From Streptomyces canus (lineage in GTDB: Bacteria > Actinomycetota > Actinomycetes > Streptomycetales > Streptomycetaceae), in the NCBI RefSeq assembly GCF_030816965.1, contig NZ_JAUSYQ010000002.1:6562001-6626000 (forward strand): 64,000 nucleotides of DNA. Reading direction: 5' to 3'. Made by a program: the position numbers and the translations under genes. The first letter of the stretch is position 1. Each line of letters begins with the position of its first letter. A model generated the notes under the pieces. It worked only from the letters and a program-made list of their open reading frames with translations, made no database searches and was not told where the DNA came from. Below, in pieces: positions 27,241-35,621 of this stretch.

Positions 27241-27657
27241 ATGACGGAACGGATCGTGGTGGTGGCGGCCGCCCTGTACGCCGGCGACCGCCTCCTCGCA
27301 GCCCGCCGCAGCGCACCTCCTGTTCTGGCCGGCCGTTGGGAGCTGCCCGGAGGCAAGGTGGAGGAGGGGGAGTCGTCCGAGGCGGCCCTCGTGCGCGAGC
27401 TCCGAGAGGAGCTGGGTGTGGAGGTGGAGGTCGTGGCGCGCATCCCCGGCGAGTGGCCCCTCAAGTCGCCGTACGTCCTCCAGGCCTGGACGGCCCACCT
27501 CTCCCCGAACTCCCCGGACCCCAAGCCTTTGCAGGATCACGACGAACTGCGCTGGCTCGCCCCGGACGAGGTCTGGGACGTGAACTGGCTCGACCAGGAC
27601 GTAGAAGCGATTCGCTCACTGGAGACGCTCGGGGGCGCGGGGAGCCGCAGCGCTTAG
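27241..27657 (+). CDS. Nudix hydrolase, MutT-like
   Basis: 138 residues with a complete Nudix box at 38-60, G-X5-E-X7-R-E-L-X-E-E-X-G-V (E44, R52, E53, E56 and E57 as metal and catalytic residues). AALYAGDRLLAARRSAPPVLAGRWELPGGKVEEGE and the late DHDELRWLAPDEVWDVNWLDQDVEAI fit the MutT / 8-oxo-dGTP or CTP pyrophosphohydrolase branch: it probably sanitises oxidised nucleoside triphosphates. ATG 27241. The reaction is not provable from sequence alone. Confidence 0.9.
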   Translation: MTERIVVVAAALYAGDRLLAARRSAPPVLAGRWELPGGKVEEGESSEAALVRELREELGVEVEVVARIPGEWPLKSPYVLQAWTAHLSPNSPDPKPLQDHDELRWLAPDEVWDVNWLDQDVEAIRSLETLGGAGSRSA

Positions 27658-27753
27658 GCGCCCCGTGTTCCGCCATTCGGCGCGGTACCGCACCCCTGAT
27701 ATCGGGTATGTGCCCCTTAACCCCACGAAAGCGGACATGGGCTGGCCCGGGAT

Positions 27754-28161
27754 GTGATCGGCGTGATCGACACCGAAGGCGACTGCGCCAAGTGGACGTT
27801 CCCGGCGGACCCGGGCGCCGTACGCGCTGCCCGGACAGCCGTCCGGGGCCGGCTGGCCGCCTGGAATCTCGACGGCCTCGCCGACATCGCCGCCCTGCTG
27901 GTCAGTGAGCTGGTGACCAACGCCCTGCGGCACGCCACCGGCCCCATCGGCGTCCGCCTGGTCCGCCCCGAGGCCGTCGACGGGGTCCTCCTGGTGGAGG
28001 TCTCCGACCCCCTGCCCGACCCGCCCCGCGCACGCGTCGCCGCCCTCGAGGACGAGAGCGGCCGAGGTCTGCAACTGGTCGCCCACGCGGCCCGCCGCTG
28101 GGGCACCCGTCCCGGCACGACGGGCAAGACGGTCTGGTTCGAACTCTCGGTGCCGGGTTGA
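27754..28161 (+). CDS. stand-alone HATPase anti-sigma-type protein
   Basis: 135-residue GHKL/HATPase_c protein of the RsbW/SpoIIAB type that streptomycetes carry in dozens. N-box SELVTNALRHA near residue 51, GRGLQLVAHAARRWGTR as the G1-like lid region and GKTVWFELSV at the C-terminus. Such proteins can phosphorylate anti-anti-sigma factors or hold sigma factors. GTG 27754 is the annotated frame start; GTG 27763 is possible. It precedes, on the same strand, the large SpoIIE phosphatase that ends in a closely similar HATPase domain; the 272-base gap between them has no gene. Confidence 0.85.
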   Translation: MIGVIDTEGDCAKWTFPADPGAVRAARTAVRGRLAAWNLDGLADIAALLVSELVTNALRHATGPIGVRLVRPEAVDGVLLVEVSDPLPDPPRARVAALEDESGRGLQLVAHAARRWGTRPGTTGKTVWFELSVPG

Positions 28162-28433
28162 ACAGGGCCTGATCGCGGTGAGGAACGTCTGTACGGCACC
28201 CCTACCCCTGTCCATCGACTGGTTCAGGCCAGTGGCGGTTGTCGGCAGACGTGATTCGACGCCGTGTCCGCTGGTTAGAAGACTGGAAGTGTTGTCGCAG
28301 CCCGGACCGAAAACCGTCGGGATCGTGCTGTGATCGTGAACACCGTGTTGTGCGGCGCCGTAGTGCTGGATACTGCGGGCAGCCGCCCCCGGTGACCGGT
28401 ACCGGACGCGGTGAGCTGGAGGGGACGGTTCGC

Positions 28434-31061
28434 GTGAGCGAGATACCAGCGAAGGCCACGGAGTCGAAGGACCCGTTGGACGGCGCGAGGGCGGAGGCCG
28501 CGGATGATGCCGTGGCGCGTGTCCGTCCCGGCGAGCCGCTGTCCGGTGACGCCATGTGGCAGAGCAGTCCGCCCGGCTCGATCTACGACTACATCAAGGT
28601 CGCGTCCTTCTCCATAGGCCCCGACGGTCTGGTGGAGCAGTGGAGTCTGCGCGCCGAGCAGCTCTTCGGCATCCCCGCCGAGCATGCCGTCGGCATGGAC
28701 CCCATCGAGGCCTTCATCGACCCGGACCTGCGCGCGCAGGGCCAGCGCAAGATGGCGGAGATCCTGGACGGCCGCGAGTGGACCGGTGTGGTGCCCTTCC
28801 GGGTGCCCCCGTCGGCGGCCGACGGCGAGTGCGGCCGGGAAGGCCTCGCCGAGGTCTATGTGATGCCGACGCGGACCGAGGAAGGTGAGAAGGCCGCCGT
28901 CTGCATCGTCGTCGACGTGCGCACGCTGCGCAGCATCGAGACCGACCTCGCCGCCTCGCAGGCGATTTTCGGTCAATCTCCCTTCGGGTTCGTGCTGATC
29001 GACCCCGACCTGCGGGTTCGCCGCGTCAACTACCGTTTCGCCTCCCTCTTCGGGGGCAGCCCGGACGACCACCGGGGCAAGGGCGTCCACGACTATCTGC
29101 CGCGCCCCGAGGCCGAGCGGGTCACCGCGACCCTGCGCCGGGTCCTGGAGACCGGCGACTCCATCACCGACATGCACGTCACGGGCTTTCTGCCGGGCTC
29201 CGACGAGCGCCGCCACTGGTCCATCAACCTGTACCGGGTGCGCAGCGGGTCCGGCCGGCCCATCGGCATCGCCTGGCTGGGAACCGACATCACCGCCCGC
29301 CGCGCCGCCGCCCGCGAGGCCGCGGCCGCCCGACGCAATCTCGCCCTCTTGAACGAGGCCGGCGCCCGTATAGGCAACTCGCTCGACCTGGAGACCACGG
29401 CCCGCGAACTCCTCGACGTCGTCGTCCCCGGCTTCTGCGACCTGGCCACCGTCGACCTCTACCAGGGCCTCCTGGCCGGCGACGAGACCCCGCCCGGCCT
29501 CGCCGACGGCAGCGCCGAACTGCGCCGGGTCGCCTTCGCCAGCGCAGTCTCCGACGCCCCCTTCACCGGCTCCGGCGACCCCGTCGAACTAGGCGCGGTC
29601 CACCACTACCCCTTCAACTCGCCCTGTGCGGACGCCCTGCGCACCGCCCGCCCGCAGTACATCCCGGCCGAGGAGGGCGGCCTCGTGCAGTCCACGCTCG
29701 CGGTGCCGATGGTCGCCCACGACACCGTCGTAGGACTCGCGCAGTTCTCCCGGACCAAGGGCAGTGAGCCGTTCGGGGACCGGGACCGGGATCTCGCGGT
29801 GGAGCTGGCCGCGCGAGCGGCGGTCTGTATCGACAACGCGCGCCTGTACCGGCGCGAGCACGAGCGGGCGCTGATACTGCAGCGGTCCCTGCTGCCGCCC
29901 GGCGACCCGGTCGCCTCCGGTCTGGACATCGCCTGCCGCTATCTGCCCGGCAACTCCTCCGCGGACCGGCCCAGCGAGGTCGGCGGTGACTGGTTCGACG
30001 TCATCGAACTGCCGGGACACCGTACGGCGTTGGTGGTCGGTGACGTGATGGGCCGTGGTCTGCGGGCGGCGGTGGCGATGGGGGAACTGCGGTCCGCCGT
30101 GCGCACCCTGGCCCTCCTGGACCTCGAACCGGCCGAGGTGCTCAGCGCGTTGGACGAGATCGCCCGCGGTCTCGGCGCACCCGGCGGTGTCCAGCAGGCC
30201 ACCCGAGCGGCCCGCCGCCCCCGCGAGGCGGACCTCCTGGAGGTGTACCTCGCGACCTGCGTCTACGCCGTCTACGACTCGGTGACCCGCCGCTGCACCT
30301 TCGCCAACGCGGGGCACCTCCCGCCCGTCCTGGTGGAGCCCGGCGAGGACGCGCTGATGCTCGACGTGCCGCCCGGCATGCCGCTCGGCGTCGGTGGCGA
30401 GCCCTTCGAGGAGGTCGAGGTCGAACTACCCGAAGGCGCCCTGCTCGCGCTCTACACGGATGGACTGGTCGAAAGCCGCGATCACCCCCTCGACGAAGGC
30501 CTCCAGGCCTTCGTAGGAGCGCTCACCGACCCCTCCGCCCCCCTGGAGGACGTCTGCGACCACGTCCTCAACACCCTCGACACCCACCACGGCGAGGACG
30601 ACATCGCGCTGCTGATGGCACGTGTCCAGGGCCTGCCCGCCGACTCGGTCGGCGACTGGACCCTGCCGCGCGAGCCCCGCAGTGTGGGCCGGGCCCGGGA
30701 GTACGCACGCGGCCAGCTGCTCAGCTGGGACCTGGAGCCCCTGGTCGACACCACGGAACTCCTGGTCAGTGAGCTCGTCACCAACGCCCTGCGGTACGGC
30801 GAGGGTGACATCCGGCTACGGCTCCTGCTGGACCGCACCCTGGTCTGCGAGGTCTGGGACTCCGGACTGGTCCAGCCGCGCCGCCGCCGCGCCCGCGACA
30901 CCGACGAGGGCGGCCGGGGCCTGCAACTGGTCGGCCTCCTCAGTGCGGCCTGGGGCTCCCGCCGGACACCGCGTGGCAAGACGGTGTGGTTCGAACTGCC
31001 GTTGCCCGACGGGAAGAACGACATGGTGGACCCGGCGGAGGCGTTGCTCAGCCTGTTCTGA
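28434..31061 (+). CDS. PAS-PAS-GAF-SpoIIE phosphatase-HATPase multidomain protein
   Basis: 875 residues from GTG 28434, preceded by GGAGGGG. Domains in order: PAS 1 (about 50-155, SIYDYIKVASFSIGPDGLVEQWSLRAEQLFG), PAS 2 (about 170-290, SQAIFGQSPFGFVLIDPDLRVRRVNYRFA), GAF (about 310-480), SpoIIE/PP2C phosphatase (about 495-735; GGDWFDV at 517, GDVMGRGLRA, ANAGHLPPVL, LYTDGLVESR, EDDIALLMARV) and HATPase (about 745-870, SELVTNALRYGEG near 777, GRGLQLVGLLSAAWGSRR). One chain thus carries sensor, phosphatase and kinase-type modules of partner switching. The frame is open to 28239 but the extra 65 residues are Cys/Arg-rich noise. Cytosolic, no membrane helix; convergent with the next gene with only 15 bases between stops. 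Confidence 0.92.
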   Translation: MSEIPAKATESKDPLDGARAEAADDAVARVRPGEPLSGDAMWQSSPPGSIYDYIKVASFSIGPDGLVEQWSLRAEQLFGIPAEHAVGMDPIEAFIDPDLRAQGQRKMAEILDGREWTGVVPFRVPPSAADGECGREGLAEVYVMPTRTEEGEKAAVCIVVDVRTLRSIETDLAASQAIFGQSPFGFVLIDPDLRVRRVNYRFASLFGGSPDDHRGKGVHDYLPRPEAERVTATLRRVLETGDSITDMHVTGFLPGSDERRHWSINLYRVRSGSGRPIGIAWLGTDITARRAAAREAAAARRNLALLNEAGARIGNSLDLETTARELLDVVVPGFCDLATVDLYQGLLAGDETPPGLADGSAELRRVAFASAVSDAPFTGSGDPVELGAVHHYPFNSPCADALRTARPQYIPAEEGGLVQSTLAVPMVAHDTVVGLAQFSRTKGSEPFGDRDRDLAVELAARAAVCIDNARLYRREHERALILQRSLLPPGDPVASGLDIACRYLPGNSSADRPSEVGGDWFDVIELPGHRTALVVGDVMGRGLRAAVAMGELRSAVRTLALLDLEPAEVLSALDEIARGLGAPGGVQQATRAARRPREADLLEVYLATCVYAVYDSVTRRCTFANAGHLPPVLVEPGEDALMLDVPPGMPLGVGGEPFEEVEVELPEGALLALYTDGLVESRDHPLDEGLQAFVGALTDPSAPLEDVCDHVLNTLDTHHGEDDIALLMARVQGLPADSVGDWTLPREPRSVGRAREYARGQLLSWDLEPLVDTTELLVSELVTNALRYGEGDIRLRLLLDRTLVCEVWDSGLVQPRRRRARDTDEGGRGLQLVGLLSAAWGSRRTPRGKTVWFELPLPDGKNDMVDPAEALLSLF

Positions 31062-31076
31062 GTCCTGAGCCTGTTT

Positions 31077-32459
31077 CTAGGCAGGGTGCCCGCGCAGGCG
31101 TACGTCCTGTTCGGCGAGGTCACGCGCCTCGCGGGCCAGGGCGTCCGCCCGCGGGAGATCGTCGGTGAGCCGAGCCTGCGACAGCAGGACGCGGGGCCCG
31201 GCACCGACGGCCTCGCGGTGGACGGTGACGTAGTCGTCCGCCGCGGCCGCCGCCTCCCGGGCGACCAGCAGCGCGGCCACCGCGAGCACCCCGGACCGGC
31301 CGGTCGCCAGGGGCGCGGTCGCCTGCACGATCCGACGCAGGACGCCGAGGGTGTCGTACGGCTGTCCGGACGTCGTCTCCTGTCGTACGGCGGCCAGGAC
31401 CGCGTCGGCGTGCAGGATCCGGGCGTAGGTCTCGCCCTCGTACGCGGTGCTGTCGCGGAAGGGGGCCAGCTCCGCCTCCGCGCCCGTGAGCGTGGACGGG
31501 ATCAGACGGGCGGCCTCGGTGAGCGCCGACCGATGCCGGGCCACGGCCGTCACCAGCACGTCCGCCCGGGAGATCGCGGTCTCCGCCGCACGGAGGTGGT
31601 GGGCCGCCTCGTCCGGCCGGCCGGAGGCGGTGGCCTGGTGGGTCTGGTTGAGGTGCACGGTGGCGGTGACGAGGCTGTCCTTGGCCAGCTCGAGGTACCC
31701 GGTGACGGAGTCACTCAGGGGTGTCGGCCCCGCCCCGGCCGTGCGGGCGGTCAGCTCACGGAAGCGGGCCTCGGCCGCCGCCAGGGCCGCCGCGGGGTCA
31801 CGGTCCAGTGCCCGCAGGGTGCGCAGCTTTTCCGCCTCGGCGGTCAGCCGCCGCTCGGCCTCCTCGCAGCGGCCCACGACTCCGGCGAGGGCGGCTGCCT
31901 CCTCCGGTACGCCTTCCTCGTACCGCGCCCGTATCGCGCACGCGGCCGACAGTTCGGCCTCCGCCGCCTCGGCCGCCGTCGCGAAGGGGGACACCGCCTC
32001 GGGGCCGAACACGGCTTCGGCGAAGGGGAGTTCCTCCCGGAAGGCGCGCAGGTGGTTGTCGGCGTCGACCAGCGCGGCCCGGGAGCGGTCGTCCAGGTCG
32101 GCGAGCGGGGGCTGGGTTCCGGGGGAGGGGTACGCGCCGACGTGGGCCGTGCCGGCGGCCGCCGGTGTCGTACGGCTGCGGGTGCGGCGTATCCGGCGGA
32201 CGGAGCCGTAGGCGGCGAGGGCGAGCACCACGGCGAGCGCGGCCACCGGCAGGACGAGGTCGGCGCCGGAGGACTCGTCCGCCGCAGGGGCGGCGGCGCT
32301 CGTACGTGCGCCTGCAACCGGAGCGTCGTCGTTGATCGTCATCCACGGCAACACCAGCCACAGGACCCCGGCGACCACGCCCAGCAGGGCATGTGCCACC
32401 CGCGCGGATATGTGCGAGCGGCCCTGCCGCGGGCGGCCCCGTATCAAGGATGGCGTCAC
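31077..32459 (-). CDS. two-helix membrane protein with long helical tail, TPM-protein-like but lacking TPM
   Basis: 460 residues: two membrane helices (about 20-42 and 68-87) around a short outer loop, then about 350 mostly helical cytosolic residues with many Ala/Glu/Arg (DDRSRAALVDADNHLRAFREELPFAEAVFGPEAVSPF, AELSAACAIRARYEEGVPEEA, RFRELTARTAGAGPTPLSDSVTGYLELAKDSL, HLRAAETAISRADVLVTAVARHRSALTEAARLIP). The tail resembles the C-terminal half of actinobacterial TPM-domain proteins, but the TPM (phosphatase-like) domain normally in front is absent and replaced by the first helix and loop. That comparison is from memory and the function is unknown. ATG 32459. Confidence 0.7.
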   Translation of the reverse strand: MTPSLIRGRPRQGRSHISARVAHALLGVVAGVLWLVLPWMTINDDAPVAGARTSAAAPAADESSGADLVLPVAALAVVLALAAYGSVRRIRRTRSRTTPAAAGTAHVGAYPSPGTQPPLADLDDRSRAALVDADNHLRAFREELPFAEAVFGPEAVSPFATAAEAAEAELSAACAIRARYEEGVPEEAAALAGVVGRCEEAERRLTAEAEKLRTLRALDRDPAAALAAAEARFRELTARTAGAGPTPLSDSVTGYLELAKDSLVTATVHLNQTHQATASGRPDEAAHHLRAAETAISRADVLVTAVARHRSALTEAARLIPSTLTGAEAELAPFRDSTAYEGETYARILHADAVLAAVRQETTSGQPYDTLGVLRRIVQATAPLATGRSGVLAVAALLVAREAAAAADDYVTVHREAVGAGPRVLLSQARLTDDLPRADALAREARDLAEQDVRLRGHPA

Positions 32460-32540
32460 GTTTGGGAGCGTATGGGCCGGAATGCGGTGGCGCGAGCGGG
32501 GTGGGACGGGCGGGGGTACGCGAGGGGAGTGGGGGAGCGG

Positions 32541-33677
32541 ATGTCAGAGGTGCGGGACATACAGATCGACGGGGATGGGGACGGGGACGGCGAGGCGGCG
32601 AAGGAGGCACCGGCGCCGAAGCCGGGCCGCCGCCGCTGGATCCGCCGGGGCCTGATCGCGCTCGCGCTCGTCGTCCTCCTTCCCTTCCTCGGCGTCGCCG
32701 TCGCCCTCCGCCTCAACTACGCCGGCGACCCCGCGGACGGCACCCGCAGCCGGGGCAAGGACGCGATCTGGCTCGGGCACGCCTGGGTGGACGGCCGCAA
32801 GACCGATGCCGACGTCACCGCCCTCGCCCGGCGCCTGCGGGACACCGGGATCCGGGACCTGTACGTCCACGCGGGGCCCCTGGAACACGACGGGACGCTG
32901 CCCGGGTCGGCGTACCCGAAGGCGCGGTGGCTGATCGGCGCCGTGCACAAGGCGGCCCCCGGCATCCGGGTGCAGGCCTGGCTCGGCGACAAGCTCGCCA
33001 CCGAGAGCCCGGACGGACTGCGCCTCACCGAGAAGGACACCCGCGCCGCCGTCGTGCGCTCCACCCGTCAGATCCTCGACACCGGGTTCGACGGCGCCCA
33101 CTTCGACCTGGAGCCCCTGCACTCCGGCGACGAGGACTATCTCGACCTCCTCGACGCCCTCCACCAGGTCACCCGCGCCCGCGGCGTACCCCTCTCCGTC
33201 GCCGCCCACCAGATCGACCCGCTCCCCGCACTGCACTCCGTCGCGGGCACACTCACCGGGCACCCCAAGTGGTGGTCGCAGGCGTACTTCGGTCAGGTCG
33301 CGCGCCGGGTCGACCAGATCGCGGTGATGTCGTACGACACGGCCACGCCCCTGGAGAGCCTGTACGGCGGCTATGTCGCCCAGCAGACCTCGCTGGCCCT
33401 GGAGGTCACCCCGGACTCCACCGACCTGCTGATGGGCCTTCCGTTCTACCGTGAGGACAACTTCGACCACTGGTCCTTCGCCGAGACCGTCCCCGCGGCC
33501 GTCCGCGGCGTCCGCCTCGGGCTCTCCCGCACGGACGCGGACCGCGCGAACTTCGGTGTGGCGCTGTACGTCGACTTCGCGGCCACGGAGGCGGACTGGA
33601 CGGCGTACGAGAAGGACTGGGCCACTGGAAAACGACCTGCGGTCCGGCGCGCCGCACTGCGACGATCTGCCGGATGA
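32541..33677 (+). CDS. membrane-anchored GH18-like TIM-barrel hydrolase
   Basis: 378 residues. Asp/Gly/Glu-rich N-terminus, one membrane helix at about 37-57 after RRRWIRR, then an extracytoplasmic barrel. IRDLYVHAGPLEHDGTLP, AAPGIRVQAWLGDK, DTGFDGAHFDLEPLHSGD (D184...D189-x-E191, positioned like the DxxDxDxE acid motif of glycoside hydrolase 18), VPLSVAAHQID and RVDQIAVMSYDTATPLESLYGGY (the strand-6 MxYD motif) support a GH18-type fold. A role in cutting or remodelling an extracellular glycan is plausible, but no substrate can be named. ATG 32541 after GGGGGAG. Its stop overlaps the next start (ATGA). Confidence 0.75.
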   Translation: MSEVRDIQIDGDGDGDGEAAKEAPAPKPGRRRWIRRGLIALALVVLLPFLGVAVALRLNYAGDPADGTRSRGKDAIWLGHAWVDGRKTDADVTALARRLRDTGIRDLYVHAGPLEHDGTLPGSAYPKARWLIGAVHKAAPGIRVQAWLGDKLATESPDGLRLTEKDTRAAVVRSTRQILDTGFDGAHFDLEPLHSGDEDYLDLLDALHQVTRARGVPLSVAAHQIDPLPALHSVAGTLTGHPKWWSQAYFGQVARRVDQIAVMSYDTATPLESLYGGYVAQQTSLALEVTPDSTDLLMGLPFYREDNFDHWSFAETVPAAVRGVRLGLSRTDADRANFGVALYVDFAATEADWTAYEKDWATGKRPAVRRAALRRSAG

Positions 33678-34645
33678 CCACCACCCGCAGACATCTCACC
33701 CGCGACGACCTCGCCCCCCTCGCCCGCGCCGCGACCGGCCGCGCCCTCACCGGCGTCACCCGGCTCCGCGGTGGCAGCAAGAAGGGTGTCTACCGGCTGG
33801 CCCTCGACGACGGTACGACGGTCGTCGCCTACGTCTGGTCGCCGGACGAGGACTACTGGGACGCCGGCCCCTCCGACCCCCGCGACCCCTTCTCCGCCGG
33901 CACCGGTCCCGACGTGTTCACGGCCGCCCACGACCGGCTGGTCGCGGCCGGCGTGCGCACCCCCCGCCTCCTGTACGCCGACACCACCATGGACGCCGTG
34001 GTCGTCGAGGACATGCGGGGCGGCAGTCTGGAGGAGGCGCTGGAGCGGGACCCGGTCGCCGGTCGTGCCGCGCTGGAGCTGCTGGCCGCCGAACTCGGGG
34101 CCCTGCACGCGCAGGAGGGCCCCGCCTTCGGCAAGGTCGGGCTCGTCGACAACGGCGGTACCTCGTCGTCGGGTTCGGCCGCCCGGCGCATCACCGAGGG
34201 CGCCCTGCGCCACATCGAGCAGGCCGCCGTACGGGACGAACGGATCGCCGTCGTACGGGAGGAGCTCGAGGAGACCGTACGACGGCTCGCCGCAGCCGTC
34301 CGGCCGCGCGCCCGGCACACCCTCATCCACGGCGAACTCGGCGCCGACCACGTCCTGTTGGACGACCAGGGCAGGCCCGCCCTCATCGACATCGAAGGGC
34401 TCATGTACGTCGACGTCGAGTGGGAGCACGTCTTCCTGCGCATCCGCTTCGGACCGCAGTACTACGACGTCCTGCGCGCCCCCGGCCTGGACGAGGACCG
34501 GATGAACCTCTACCGCCTCGCCCTGCACGTGTCCCTGGTCGCCGGCCCCCTCCGCCTGATCGAGGGCGACTTCCCGAACCCGGACGGGATGCGGGAGATC
34601 GCGGAATCCAACCTGGTCAGGGTGCTGGAGCTCATGGGGCGATGA
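33674..34645 (+). CDS. APH-like phosphotransferase with altered catalytic loop
   Basis: 323 residues of the aminoglycoside phosphotransferase/choline kinase fold: GGSKKGVYRLALDDGTTVVAYVWSP (nucleotide loop and strand), VVVEDMRGGSLEEAL (hinge), HTLIHGELGADHVLLDDQG (catalytic loop) and ALIDIEGLMYVDVEWEHVFLRIRF (metal loop). In the usual loop H-G-D-x4-N the catalytic Asp is replaced by E221 and the Asn by H226; the metal motif is D239-I-E241. The pattern looks conserved within a streptomycete subgroup, so it may be a distinct activity or a pseudokinase rather than damage. Translationally coupled to the GH18-like gene by an ATGA overlap, which suggests joint action on the same compound. Confidence 0.82.
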   Translation: MTTTRRHLTRDDLAPLARAATGRALTGVTRLRGGSKKGVYRLALDDGTTVVAYVWSPDEDYWDAGPSDPRDPFSAGTGPDVFTAAHDRLVAAGVRTPRLLYADTTMDAVVVEDMRGGSLEEALERDPVAGRAALELLAAELGALHAQEGPAFGKVGLVDNGGTSSSGSAARRITEGALRHIEQAAVRDERIAVVREELEETVRRLAAAVRPRARHTLIHGELGADHVLLDDQGRPALIDIEGLMYVDVEWEHVFLRIRFGPQYYDVLRAPGLDEDRMNLYRLALHVSLVAGPLRLIEGDFPNPDGMREIAESNLVRVLELMGR

Positions 34646-34659
34646 TCGATCGGAGCGGT

Positions 34660-34844
34660 GCTCTCCGTGGCCGCGATCACCACCGGGTGGATCACGCCGG
34701 GCCGGGGCGGGCCAAGGTGCTGCGGCCCCTGTGTGGGGCTGCTGCACCCTGGTCGCCATGGCCGGGATCGGCACGTTTCTGTTCATCGGCCCGCTCCAGG
34801 GACCGGACATGAGCAACCCGATCGCTATGAGCGGCAGGCCATGA
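34660..34844 (+). pseudogene. possible remnant of a small membrane protein
   Basis: Two hydrophobic pieces occur in different frames: VLSVAAITTGWITPG (about 34660-34704) and VAMAGIGTFLFIGPLQGPDM with a stop at 34844. A single frameshift between them would make a two-helix membrane protein. No good start with a ribosome binding site is seen and I do not recognise the family; the stop is 7 bases from the convergent sdhB stop. Confidence 0.3.
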
Positions 34845-34850
34845 AGCCGG

Positions 34851-35621
34851 CTAGGAAGACCTCCTCCTGATCTTCGACCCCAGCCACACCAGCGGGTCGT
34901 ACTTGCGGTCGACGGCCCTTTCCTTCAAGGGAATCAGCGCGTTGTCCGTGATCTTGATGCCCTCGGGGCAGACCTCCGTGCAGCACTTGGTGATGTTGCA
35001 GTAGCCGAGACCGTGCTCGTCCTGGGCCGTCTTCTTGCGGTCCAGGCCGGACTCCTCGGCCGCGTCCAGCGGGTGCATGTCCAGTTCGGCCACCCGCATC
35101 AGGAAGCGCGGGCCCGCGAAGGCCGTCTTGTTCTCCTCGTGGTCGCGGACGACATGACAGGTGTCCTGGCACAGGAAGCACTCGATGCACTTGCGGAACT
35201 CCTGCGAGCGGTCCACGTCCTCCTGCATCATCCGGTACTCGCCGGGCCCGAGCTCGGGCGGCGGCACGAACGCCGGGACCTCGCGCGCCTTCTGGTAGTT
35301 GAAGCCGACGTTCGTGACCAGGTCCCGGACCACGGGGAAGGCCCGCAGCGGGGTGACGGTGATCGTCTCCTCCGGAGTGAACACCGACATGCGGGTCATG
35401 CACATCAGCCGGGGCCGCCCGTTGATCTCCGCGGAGCAGGAACCGCACTTGCCCGCCTTGCAGTTCCAGCGGACGGCGAGATCGGGCGCCTGGGTGGCCT
35501 GGAGGCGGTGGATGATGTCCAGCACCACTTCGCCGTCGTTGACCTCGACCTTGAAGTCCTCCAGGTCCCCGCCCTTCACATCACCCCGCCACACCTTGAA
35601 GTGGGCCGTGTAGCCGCTCAT
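34851..35621 (-). CDS. sdhB: succinate dehydrogenase iron-sulfur subunit
   Basis: 256 residues. [2Fe-2S] ligands C54, C59, C62 and C74 (RWNCKAGKCGSCSAEINGRPRLMC), [4Fe-4S]/[3Fe-4S] ligand sets C145-C148-C151-C155 and C208-C214-C218 (KCIECFLCQDTCH; YCNITKCCTEVCPEG). It passes electrons from the SdhA flavin to the membrane subunit and quinone. Start ATG 35621 overlaps the sdhA stop (ATGA). The longer open frame upstream lies inside sdhA and is a shadow. This is the short-chain, actinobacterial Sdh1-type arrangement with one large membrane subunit. Confidence 0.95.
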   Translation of the reverse strand: MSGYTAHFKVWRGDVKGGDLEDFKVEVNDGEVVLDIIHRLQATQAPDLAVRWNCKAGKCGSCSAEINGRPRLMCMTRMSVFTPEETITVTPLRAFPVVRDLVTNVGFNYQKAREVPAFVPPPELGPGEYRMMQEDVDRSQEFRKCIECFLCQDTCHVVRDHEENKTAFAGPRFLMRVAELDMHPLDAAEESGLDRKKTAQDEHGLGYCNITKCCTEVCPEGIKITDNALIPLKERAVDRKYDPLVWLGSKIRRRSS

